A stretch of 12,592 nucleotides of DNA from Verrucomicrobia bacterium TMED56 (GTDB lineage Bacteria; Verrucomicrobiota; Verrucomicrobiia; Opitutales; Seribacteraceae). The stretch is from NCBI GenBank assembly GCA_002167265.1, contig NHDJ01000016.1:1-12592 (forward strand). Reading direction: 5' to 3'. This document shows positions 6,930-12,592 of this stretch, one piece after another. Position 1 is the stretch's first letter; every line of letters starts with the position of its first letter. Made by a program: the position numbers and the translations under genes. A model generated the notes under the pieces. The model saw nothing but the letters and a program-made list of their open reading frames with translations. It was not told the DNA's origin and made no database searches.

Positions 6930-7146
6930 ATTATTATTATTATATAAATTGTTTTAAAGATGCAATAATTTTATTGAATACTTAATCAAAATTAAGATGA
7001 AATCTTTTGATTTATTCTTATTTGTAATTATTTTAAGAATAATATTAAATAAGTTAATTGGACAAATATTAGAAACTAATAAGTTTTTATAATTTTATCC
7101 AAATTAAAAAACTTGATAACATGATTCTTTTTTGATTTCATAAAGT
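6930..7146. promoter_or_regulatory. Divergent intergenic region with nested inverted repeats
   Basis: This 217-bp AT-rich spacer separates the channel gene (-) from the reductase operon (+). It contains CTTAAT/ATTAAG around CAAA (6981-6996), AATCAAAA/TTTTGATT (6984-6991 and 7005-7012), and ATTCTTA/TAAGAAT (7014-7020 and 7034-7040). TTTTGATTT recurs at 7130-7138. A TATAAT at 7088-7093 (+) and another at 6939-6944 (-) are candidate -10 boxes, both with poor -35 partners. No ORF or RNA gene was recognised. The repeats look like regulator sites, but AT-rich DNA produces such palindromes by chance. Confidence 0.4.
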
Positions 7147-8151
7147 ATGTCACTGATAAACACAAAAATTGTTTTAAAAAAAAGGCCTAATCCAAGTGTA
7201 ACTGAAGACTTGTTTGAAAAAATCATTGATGATATTAGAGACTTAGTTGCAGATGAATTTTTAGTTGAAGTAATATATTTATCAATTGATCCTGCAATGA
7301 GAGGCTGGATTAGTAGTGTTGGAAATTATTCAGAACCAGTTCCTTTAAATGATCCAATGCGAAGTTTTGGAGTTGGAAAAATTATTTCTTCTAAAAATAA
7401 TGAATTTTTGGAAAATGAATTTGTAGTAGGTTGGCTTGGGTGGCAAAAATACGCTATAGTTACTTCTAAATCTATTCAAATGAAAATTCCTTCAAATGAA
7501 GTTCCCTTATCAGCAAATTTAGGTGTTTTAGGTTTAAATGGTATAACTGCTTATGCAGGACTAGTAGACAAGTGCGGTCCTAAAGAAGATGATACTGTTA
7601 TTGTAACTACCGCTGCAGGAAGCGTAGGTTCTGCAGTTGGTCAAATAGCTAAGATTTACGGATGCAAAACAATCGGCCTCACTAGTTCAAACGAAAAGAA
7701 ATTAATTTGTATTAACGATTTTAAATATGATGAAGTTATTAATTATAAAGAAGTTAATGATATTTCATTTGAATTGAAAAAAATTGTCCCAGGCGGAATT
7801 GATTGTTTTTTTGATAACGTTGGTGGTATTCAATTTGATCAAATTATGGAAAATTTAAATGTAGGTGCAAGAGTTGTTATTTGTGGTACTATTGGGATGC
7901 CTTCTTATCCAATACCTAGTGGTCCAAGAATAAATAGAACACTGTTAATTAAAAGAGCCAAAATAGAAGGGTTGTTGGTTTTAGATTATTTTGATAGGTA
8001 TTCAAAAATTTATGAAAAATTATCAAGATGGTTTAAAGAGGGTAAACTTATTAATAAAGAGGATATAAGTGAAGGGTTAGAGACTGCACCTCAAAGTTTG
8101 ATAAGATTATTAGAAGGAACTAATTTAGGTAAACAGTTAGTTAAGGTATAA
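7147..8151 (+). CDS. NADP-dependent oxidoreductase, CurA/YncB-like MDR (COG2130 type)
   Basis: This is a 334-residue zinc-free medium-chain reductase, full length for the CurA/YncB/leukotriene B4 12-hydroxydehydrogenase group. Family markers are YLSIDPAMRGWI (about 44-55), GWLGWQ, LGVLGLNGITAYAGL and the NADPH-binding AAGSVGSAVGQIAK. These are followed by FFDNVGG and VVICGTIG. No structural-zinc cysteine cluster is present, consistent with the family. Members reduce the C=C bond of alpha,beta-unsaturated aldehydes and ketones using NADPH, often as detoxification of reactive carbonyls or in breakdown of plant or algal compounds. There is no clear Shine-Dalgarno site. It is the first gene of a probable operon with the short-chain dehydrogenase 12 bp downstream and is divergent from the ion channel. 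Confidence 0.92.
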   Translation: MSLINTKIVLKKRPNPSVTEDLFEKIIDDIRDLVADEFLVEVIYLSIDPAMRGWISSVGNYSEPVPLNDPMRSFGVGKIISSKNNEFLENEFVVGWLGWQKYAIVTSKSIQMKIPSNEVPLSANLGVLGLNGITAYAGLVDKCGPKEDDTVIVTTAAGSVGSAVGQIAKIYGCKTIGLTSSNEKKLICINDFKYDEVINYKEVNDISFELKKIVPGGIDCFFDNVGGIQFDQIMENLNVGARVVICGTIGMPSYPIPSGPRINRTLLIKRAKIEGLLVLDYFDRYSKIYEKLSRWFKEGKLINKEDISEGLETAPQSLIRLLEGTNLGKQLVKV

Positions 8152-8163
8152 TTAATTAAATTT

Positions 8164-9168
8164 ATGAGTAAAAAAGAAAATCAAAATAAAATATCTGTGA
8201 TTGGTTGTAGCGGTTTAGTAGGTTCAAGCATTGTAAGATGTGCTCTCGAAAAGGGCTACATAGTTAATGGAACAATGAGAAATATAAAAGACGATACCAA
8301 ATTAAAATATTTAAAAATGCTAAAAAATTCAGAGAATTTAGAGCTCTTTAAAGCTGATATGTCTGTCTTGAGTGATTTTGATAATTGTTTACAAGATGTA
8401 TCCACTTTATTTATTGCATGCTTAATTCCAACTTATAAAGGTTTTGATGGAACCCCAGCAAAAGATCTGAATAATCAAAGGGGTTATAACGAAATTATTA
8501 ATCCAACCGTGAATGGTTGTTTAAATATATTAAAATGTGCAAAAAAAACAAATATTAAAAATGTAGTTATTTGTTCATCTACATCTAGTACTAATGCAAT
8601 ACCTGCCGTTTCCGTTAAAAATGAAATTGATCACTGGTCTGATGAAACCGAACAATGTAAATCAAAAAAATACACATCTGCAACTAAAACAGTTATGGAG
8701 AAAGCTGCTATTAAATTTTGTAATGAAAATGATATGAGGCTATCAATAATTTTGCCTACTGGATTATATGGTGATGCAATAATGCCAGATCATATGAAAC
8801 ATAATCCTTTTATTTGGTTGAAAAGAGTCTTAGAAGGAGGTGAACCAAGACATATAAAAACACCAAATGACTCAGCATCAATGATACATTTAAGAGATTT
8901 AGGAGAAATATTTTTAGCTTGTCATGAAAATAAGAACGCTTCTGGAAGATATTATGGTGTTTATAAAAGTCTACATTGGCAAGAAATTTATTTTGAGTGT
9001 CAAAAATTATTACCTCATATGAAAATGCCAGAACCACTTAAAGAGAATGCAGTAATACCAACTGGGTTTGATTTTACAAGAAGAGATTCATTGGGTGTTA
9101 ATATTAGAGATTTTCCATCTATGTTGAAGGATACAATTGATTGGATTGAATCAAACCCATTCAAATAG
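8164..9168 (+). CDS. NAD(P)-dependent epimerase/dehydratase family (extended SDR) protein
   Basis: This is a 334-residue extended short-chain dehydrogenase, similar in layout to dihydroflavonol reductase/cinnamoyl-CoA reductase-like enzymes. The dinucleotide loop is GCSGLVGSS (14-22), a form of GxxGxxG. KADMS (63-67) marks the usual Asp after the third strand. VVICSSTSST (134-143) holds the active-site Ser region. The catalytic block reads KKYTSATKTVMEKAA (168-182), where Tyr170 and Lys175 are spaced Y-x4-K instead of the classic Y-x3-K. LSIILPTGLYGD (193-204) is the family's P-x-x-x-x-G segment. It probably reduces or isomerises a small carbonyl or hydroxyl compound. It follows the CurA-like reductase by 12 bases and a probable terminator follows. 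Confidence 0.85.
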   Translation: MSKKENQNKISVIGCSGLVGSSIVRCALEKGYIVNGTMRNIKDDTKLKYLKMLKNSENLELFKADMSVLSDFDNCLQDVSTLFIACLIPTYKGFDGTPAKDLNNQRGYNEIINPTVNGCLNILKCAKKTNIKNVVICSSTSSTNAIPAVSVKNEIDHWSDETEQCKSKKYTSATKTVMEKAAIKFCNENDMRLSIILPTGLYGDAIMPDHMKHNPFIWLKRVLEGGEPRHIKTPNDSASMIHLRDLGEIFLACHENKNASGRYYGVYKSLHWQEIYFECQKLLPHMKMPEPLKENAVIPTGFDFTRRDSLGVNIRDFPSMLKDTIDWIESNPFK

Positions 9169-9220
9169 TTATTTTTTAAAATATTATAATTTTATTATAA
9201 TGATAAAATAAATTTTTTTT
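9169..9220 (+). terminator. Candidate AT-rich terminator after the reductase operon
   Basis: The arms TTATTTT (9169-9175) and AAAATAA (9205-9211) enclose a perfect inner stem ATTATAA/TTATAAT (9183-9189 and 9195-9201) with a 5-base loop. Eight T follow at 9213-9220. It lies between convergent genes, where termination is expected. The stem has almost no G or C, so its strength is doubtful. Confidence 0.45.
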
Positions 9221-9238
9221 ACTAGAACATTAATCAAA

Positions 9239-10303
9239 TCAATTTAAAACATTACCATTTTTATCAAATAGATATAAATCTTTAGCTAAAATTTTAAGAC
9301 CAATTTCCTTTTTCAAGGATGGTATCTTATAATCAGGTTCTTCTTTTAGAACTATTAAGCTTTCGTTTATTCCACAATCAACATAAATATATTGTTCTGA
9401 ACCAAGATATTCTACAAATTTTATATATCCTGTTAATGAACCTTTTTGCTTTTCACACATTTTAACTCTATCTGCTCTAAAACCAAAATACTTGGTATTT
9501 TTATGATGTGTTTTAATACTGGTTTTAATTTCTATATTCCCAACAATATGAATAACATTTTTTTTTACATAACACTTCATAGTATTCATTTTTGGTGTTC
9601 CTATAAACTCGGCTACAAACAAATTTTTAGGATAATTATATAATTCTTGAGGAGTACCTACTTGAATTATTTCACCTTCGTTTATTACAACAATTTTATC
9701 AGCAAGTGTCATAGCTTCAACTTGGTCATGTGTTACATATATAGTTGTAATACCAAGTTGTTTATGTAATCTTGAAATTTCTAATCTCATTTCAACTCTT
9801 AAAGATGCGTCAAGGTTAGAAAGTGGTTCATCAAATAGAAATGCTTTAGGTTGCCTAATTATAGCTCTGCCAATTGCTACTCGTTGTCTTTGGCCACCAG
9901 ACAGTTCCTTAGGAAGTCTATGTAGTAATTTATCTAGTTTTAAGATTTCAGCTACATTATCTATTTTATTTTTTAACATTTCTTTATTTTCACCTGAAGT
10001 TTTCAATGAAAAACCTATATTTTCTGAAACATTCATATGTGGATAAAGTGCATATGATTGAAATACCATAGATAATCCTCTTTCAGAGGGTATTTTATCT
10101 GTCACATCAATTGAATTAATAAATATTTTTCCATTATCTAGATCTTCTAATCCAGAGATAATCCTGAGCAATGTGGACTTTCCACAACCTGATGGACCAA
10201 CTAGTACTATGAACTCTCCATCATCAATATCTAAATTGGCATCTTTTATAACATGGTTATTTCCATACCATTTAGATACATTGTTAAGATTAATTGAGGA
10301 CAT
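9239..10303 (-). CDS. Sugar ABC transporter ATP-binding protein, MalK/UgpC type
   Basis: This is a 354-residue ATPase of a CUT1-class carbohydrate importer, full length. Walker A GPSGCGKST is at 36-44, the Q-loop Gln82 is in VFQSYALYPHM, the signature LSGGQRQR is at 134-141, Walker B FLFDEP is at 155-160 and the switch His192 is in VTHDQ. The C-terminal part after about 235 is the OB-type regulatory domain, with FGFRADRVKM matching the usual G-x-R-P-E position. Two copies power a heterodimeric permease at the inner membrane. The gene starts inside the end of the glycoside hydrolase (14-base overlap), with no clear ribosome binding site, so it is translationally coupled and last in the operon. 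The substrate is suggested only by the hydrolase. Confidence 0.95.
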   Translation of the reverse strand: MSSINLNNVSKWYGNNHVIKDANLDIDDGEFIVLVGPSGCGKSTLLRIISGLEDLDNGKIFINSIDVTDKIPSERGLSMVFQSYALYPHMNVSENIGFSLKTSGENKEMLKNKIDNVAEILKLDKLLHRLPKELSGGQRQRVAIGRAIIRQPKAFLFDEPLSNLDASLRVEMRLEISRLHKQLGITTIYVTHDQVEAMTLADKIVVINEGEIIQVGTPQELYNYPKNLFVAEFIGTPKMNTMKCYVKKNVIHIVGNIEIKTSIKTHHKNTKYFGFRADRVKMCEKQKGSLTGYIKFVEYLGSEQYIYVDCGINESLIVLKEEPDYKIPSLKKEIGLKILAKDLYLFDKNGNVLN

Positions 10304-11603
10304 TATTTTTATTTTTGAATTTATTTTGTAATTTTAAATCAATTCTTTCTTTTAAAAGTTCTAAGTGAACAGCAGCAGTCCAAGAGAAATCTTTTCCTCC
10401 CAGCCCAACTCCGGTTTCTGGATCAAAATATTCAGCCATTCCATTATTTTCTACTAAATTTATAGTATCATTTTTAATTTTTTCAGCTAATTCATATTCA
10501 TTTTCATTCTCTAAACCATCATTCACCATATAATTCATTACACTCCAGACAGGACCACGCCAATACCTTTTGCTTTCAAAACTTTGGTGATTTGGATCCA
10601 AACTTGGCATGCCAAAGTTACAAATATCTAATATTCTTTTACAATGATCAATCATAAATTGTTTTTGTACTTTTGAACCTATATCCGCATAAAAGCATAA
10701 AAAAGATGCATTGGTTATTGCATTACAAAATGTATTACTTCTTCTATCGTATGCAGTAAAAGCATTTACATTTTTATTCCACATCTTTTGACAACCTTCT
10801 TCTAGAACTTTAATCCATTTCTTTATTTCATCAATGTGATTTGAATAACCAAGATGATTTGCCAATAATAATAAATCTCTATTAGCTCGTAAAAAAATAA
10901 AATTTACACCAGGATCAATCGCAAGAAAGGGGCCTTCATTATGCATTTTTAATTTATCCCAATTACAGTTTCTTCCAAATTGAAGTATTGACATAAATCT
11001 ATCATAGTGGTCATCAGTAGGTCTTTCCATATCATCAACATGACTTGTATCTTTCCTTAAATACTTTTTTAAATCCTTTGGAATTTTAATATTTCTTAAT
11101 CCAATGTCCCAATCTGGACAATTATCTCTGCCAGACTCCCAAGGATGAATTATGCTAATTACTCCCTCATTGTTAGGGTCACGAGCTAAAAAATACCATC
11201 TATGATAAGCAATAATTGAATTAAATAACGTACCGGCTTTCATTTGATCATAGTCAGAACCTCTTTTGACCATTTGCCAAATTATACTAGCTAATACTGG
11301 TGGTTGTGAGTGGCAACTAGTTTGGGATATAGAATTTTTTTGCCATTGTTCTGGACCAGGAAAATAATTTGGATTATTTTCATGAAATATAATGTGAGGT
11401 ATCATTCCATCTTGCCATTGTGAATTTACAAGCATTATCAACTCTTGCCATGCACGAGATTTGTCTAATAAAGATATTCCTAGTGCTGTAAAACCTGAAT
11501 CCCAATTCCATTGATGTGGATATAGACGATTTGTTGGGATAGTAAAACCACCACGGTCATTTTTTTTTATTACGTTTATAGCTTCTTTTAACATATTTGA
11601 CAT
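10290..11603 (-). CDS. GH63-like cytoplasmic glycoside hydrolase (glucosylglycerate/mannosylglycerate hydrolase-like)
   Basis: This is a 437-residue (alpha/alpha)6-barrel type hydrolase without signal peptide, so it acts in the cytoplasm on imported substrate. Family-like segments are LYPHQWNWDSGF (27-38), DGMIPH (65-70), SQPPVLA (99-105), HPWESGRDNCPDWD (153-166), YWRGPVWSVMNYM and MAEYFDPETG. By analogy with glucosylglycerate and mannosylglycerate hydrolases, Asp160 is the probable general acid and Glu391 the general base. This assignment is from recalled family knowledge. The substrate could be a glycosylated compatible solute or another glucoside or mannoside. The ATG is preceded by AAAGGA, which overlaps the permease stop one base away; the 3' end overlaps the ATPase by 14 bases. 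An operon with the ABC importer is therefore clear. Trehalase or glucoamylase-like specificity remains possible. Confidence 0.85.
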   Translation of the reverse strand: MSNMLKEAINVIKKNDRGGFTIPTNRLYPHQWNWDSGFTALGISLLDKSRAWQELIMLVNSQWQDGMIPHIIFHENNPNYFPGPEQWQKNSISQTSCHSQPPVLASIIWQMVKRGSDYDQMKAGTLFNSIIAYHRWYFLARDPNNEGVISIIHPWESGRDNCPDWDIGLRNIKIPKDLKKYLRKDTSHVDDMERPTDDHYDRFMSILQFGRNCNWDKLKMHNEGPFLAIDPGVNFIFLRANRDLLLLANHLGYSNHIDEIKKWIKVLEEGCQKMWNKNVNAFTAYDRRSNTFCNAITNASFLCFYADIGSKVQKQFMIDHCKRILDICNFGMPSLDPNHQSFESKRYWRGPVWSVMNYMVNDGLENENEYELAEKIKNDTINLVENNGMAEYFDPETGVGLGGKDFSWTAAVHLELLKERIDLKLQNKFKNKNNVLN

Positions 11604-11604
11604 A

Positions 11605-11967
11605 TTATCCTTTCACGCTACCAGCCGATAAACCAGAAATCAAAAATTTTTCTAAATAAATGAATATTATCATCACAGGTATAGTTGCTATAACTGCTCC
11701 AGCCATTAGATGTTGTTGAGGCACCTCAGATGAATTTAAAGAAATTATTCCCCTTGATAAAGTAAACAAGCTTGGATCATCTAAAAACATAAAAGCAAAT
11801 AAGAATTCATTCCAAGCAATCATAAAAACATATAACGCTACACTTACTAAAGCTGGTTTAGATAATGGCATAGCAATTTTAGTAATTATTTGAAAACGAG
11901 AGAGCCCATCCATAATCGCGGCATCATCAAGTTCACTTGAAAGTGTACTAAAGTAACCTCTTAACAT
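11605..11967 (-). CDS. Carbohydrate ABC transporter permease (MalG type), N-terminally truncated
   Basis: This is the C-terminal part of a CUT1 inner-membrane permease. The first Met in frame gives 120 residues, against about 270-300 in intact relatives. The cytoplasmic EAA loop that docks on the ATPase is present as ELDDAAIMDGLSRFQ, followed by IAMPLSKPALVS, a helix (VALYVFMIAWNEFLFAFMF), a further helix (AVIATIPVMIIFIYLEKF) and the typical end SGLSAGSVKG. Codons upstream of that Met still read like a permease (NTIPVALYMLRGYF) to about position 12000, where similarity stops; an in-frame stop follows at 12016-12018. The first membrane helices, the start codon, the partner permease and the binding protein are all missing. 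The piece is a rearranged or indel-disrupted gene, or marks an assembly join. Used alone it should not form a working channel. Confidence 0.85.
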   Translation of the reverse strand: MLRGYFSTLSSELDDAAIMDGLSRFQIITKIAMPLSKPALVSVALYVFMIAWNEFLFAFMFLDDPSLFTLSRGIISLNSSEVPQQHLMAGAVIATIPVMIIFIYLEKFLISGLSAGSVKG

Positions 11968-11999
11968 ATATAGCGCAACAGGTATTGTATTGTGATCTA

Positions 12000-12344
12000 A
12001 TGAAATATGCTTCTGTCAAAAAGGTTAAAAAAACCTTTAAAAATGGAGTTAATGAATATTTTGTATTGTTGATAAAAGATCCATGTAATAAATTAGATTT
12101 TCCGAAAAAAGTGAATAAAAACTATTTTTGTGAAAATAACAAACTTGATAAAAAACAAGTTTCTGTAATAGATGATAAATTAATTATAGGTGTTTTACAT
12201 GATGCAAAATATTGTTCTTCATCAGATTTAAGGAAGATATATGCTAATAGAATAACTGGAAGACAATGCAGTATTAGAAATAGAACGCCACTTGATCAAA
12301 TTCAATCTGGAATGGGTGATGTTTTCATAAATTTAGCAAAGTAA
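12000..12344 (+). CDS. Hypothetical protein, unrecognised
   Basis: I do not recognise this 114-residue basic protein. It starts MKYASVKKVKKTFKNG and has the hydrophobic strand-like EYFVLLI and KLIIGVL, and a Cys/Arg-rich end (YCSSSDLRKIYANRITGRQCSIRNRT). No signal peptide or membrane helix is seen. Lys-rich composition and AT-rich codons resemble the rest of the window. The ATG at 12000 lies exactly where the reverse-strand permease similarity ends, and no ribosome binding site or promoter precedes it. A TTG at 11985 is in frame but lies within permease-derived DNA. The natural upstream region, and perhaps some N-terminal residues, may therefore be missing. A + strand NTF2-like gene follows after 105 bp. 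Confidence 0.6.
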   Translation: MKYASVKKVKKTFKNGVNEYFVLLIKDPCNKLDFPKKVNKNYFCENNKLDKKQVSVIDDKLIIGVLHDAKYCSSSDLRKIYANRITGRQCSIRNRTPLDQIQSGMGDVFINLAK

Positions 12345-12364
12345 TGGATTGAAAATTAAATATA

Positions 12365-12383
12365 TATTAAAAGTTTTTTAATA
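12365..12383 (+). terminator. Candidate AT-only stem-loop after the hypothetical gene
   Basis: TATTAAAA (12365-12372) and TTTTAATA (12376-12383) form a perfect 8-bp stem with a 3-base loop, 20 bp after the stop at 12344. It lacks G+C and a clean T tract, so a terminator role is weakly supported. Confidence 0.25.
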
Positions 12384-12388
12384 AAATT

Positions 12389-12418
12389 TTGAACTTTGTC
12401 GTAGTATTTTAATATAAA
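12389..12418 (+). promoter_or_regulatory. Candidate promoter of the NTF2-like gene
   Basis: TTGAAC (12389-12394) and TATAAA (12413-12418) with an 18-base spacer fit a sigma70-type promoter. Transcription would begin near 12425, leaving a leader of about 25 bases that contains AGAG before the ATG at 12450. Confidence 0.4.
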
Positions 12419-12449
12419 CTGAGATATTTATTAGTTTTAGAGAACTATA

Positions 12450-12592
12450 ATGATAAGCACTGAAGAAGAAAATAGGGCAGTTCAATGCTTGTACGATTTT
12501 ATATACTATTTTAATAAAAAAGATAAGTCGAAAATATTGAATTGTCTTCACTATCCACATATGGCGCAATCAGATAATAACGATCCAACAAT
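12450..12592 (+). CDS. NTF2/SnoaL-like domain protein, N-terminal part cut by the window edge
   Basis: This reading frame starts at ATG 12450 and is still open at the right edge, giving 47 residues. The beginning MISTEEENRAVQCLYDFIYYFNKKD looks like the first helix of an NTF2-like cone-shaped domain. NCLHYPHMAQSD then matches the L-x-F/Y-P-H block seen in small SnoaL-like proteins of unknown function. There is a good candidate promoter and an AGAG ribosome-binding-like site upstream. The antisense reading of the same stretch (12569-12378) has no family character. Function is unknown; members bind small hydrophobic molecules or are enzymes such as isomerases. Confidence 0.6.
   Translation, partial: MISTEEENRAVQCLYDFIYYFNKKDKSKILNCLHYPHMAQSDNNDPT

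Noticed and set aside
7058..7093. TTGGAC (7058-7063) paired with TATAAT (7088-7093) as a promoter
   Set aside because: The spacer is 24 bases, too long for a normal sigma70 promoter; only the -10 box is retained as a candidate.
6930..7146. Possible tRNA or small structured RNA in the divergent spacer
   Set aside because: No cloverleaf, CCA end or GC-containing stems were found; the repeats are AT palindromes.
8810..9037. 75-residue - strand reading frame inside the SDR gene
   Set aside because: It is a shadow of a gene with clear family motifs; hydrophobic content comes from AT-rich antisense codons.
9446..9643. 65-residue + strand reading frame opposite the ABC ATPase
   Set aside because: It lies fully within the regulatory domain of the ATPase and has no signal of its own.
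12378..12569. 63-residue - strand reading frame at the right edge
   Set aside because: It overlaps the NTF2-like start and intergenic DNA; it does not resemble the missing permease N-terminus.

Overview
The window is about 70% A+T, with short intergenic gaps and few clear Shine-Dalgarno sites. Its gene content is typical of a marine heterotroph: MalK-type sugar import, molybdopterin hydroxylase and assorted NAD(P) oxidoreductases. This suggests a streamlined low-GC marine bacterium, most likely an alphaproteobacterium of SAR11/HIMB59/AEGEAN-169 type. That placement is an inference from composition and gene content; no rRNA or other marker is present.

Left third (1-4606) is a catabolic block. 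On the + strand are the C-terminal third of a xanthine-dehydrogenase-family molybdopterin subunit, a Gfo/Idh/MocA oxidoreductase and a two-zinc medium-chain alcohol dehydrogenase. A cysteine hydrolase of the isochorismatase family lies on the - strand, converging with the alcohol dehydrogenase. A 6-phosphogluconate/3-hydroxyisobutyrate-type dehydrogenase diverges from the hydrolase across only about 18 bp. Together they could hydroxylate, oxidise and deamidate a small nitrogen-containing organic compound, but the substrate cannot be read from the sequence.

Middle (4607-9238) holds a four-helix membrane protein of unknown role (+), two small ferredoxin-fold-like proteins in tandem (-), and a prokaryotic pentameric ligand-gated ion channel subunit with signal peptide, ligand-binding beta domain and four helices (-). 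A 217-bp divergent spacer rich in inverted repeats follows. Beyond it is a probable two-gene operon (+) of a CurA/YncB-like NADP-dependent reductase and an extended short-chain dehydrogenase, ending at a probable AT-rich terminator.

Right part (9239-12000) is the distal end of a - strand sugar ABC-transport operon: permease, then a cytoplasmic GH63-like glycoside hydrolase, then a MalK/UgpC-type ATPase, with gaps or overlaps of a few bases. The hydrolase resembles glucosylglycerate/mannosylglycerate hydrolases, so the system may import and split such a compatible solute. The permease loses its N-terminal half at about position 12000, where an unrelated + strand gene begins. This is a rearrangement, an indel or an assembly junction. 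Beyond it are one unrecognised protein and the start of an NTF2/SnoaL-like protein cut by the window edge.

No rRNA, tRNA, CRISPR array, transposase or integrase was seen. The best leads for follow-up are the channel and its repeat-rich promoter region, the permease break at 12000, and the identity of the substrates of the two metabolic clusters.
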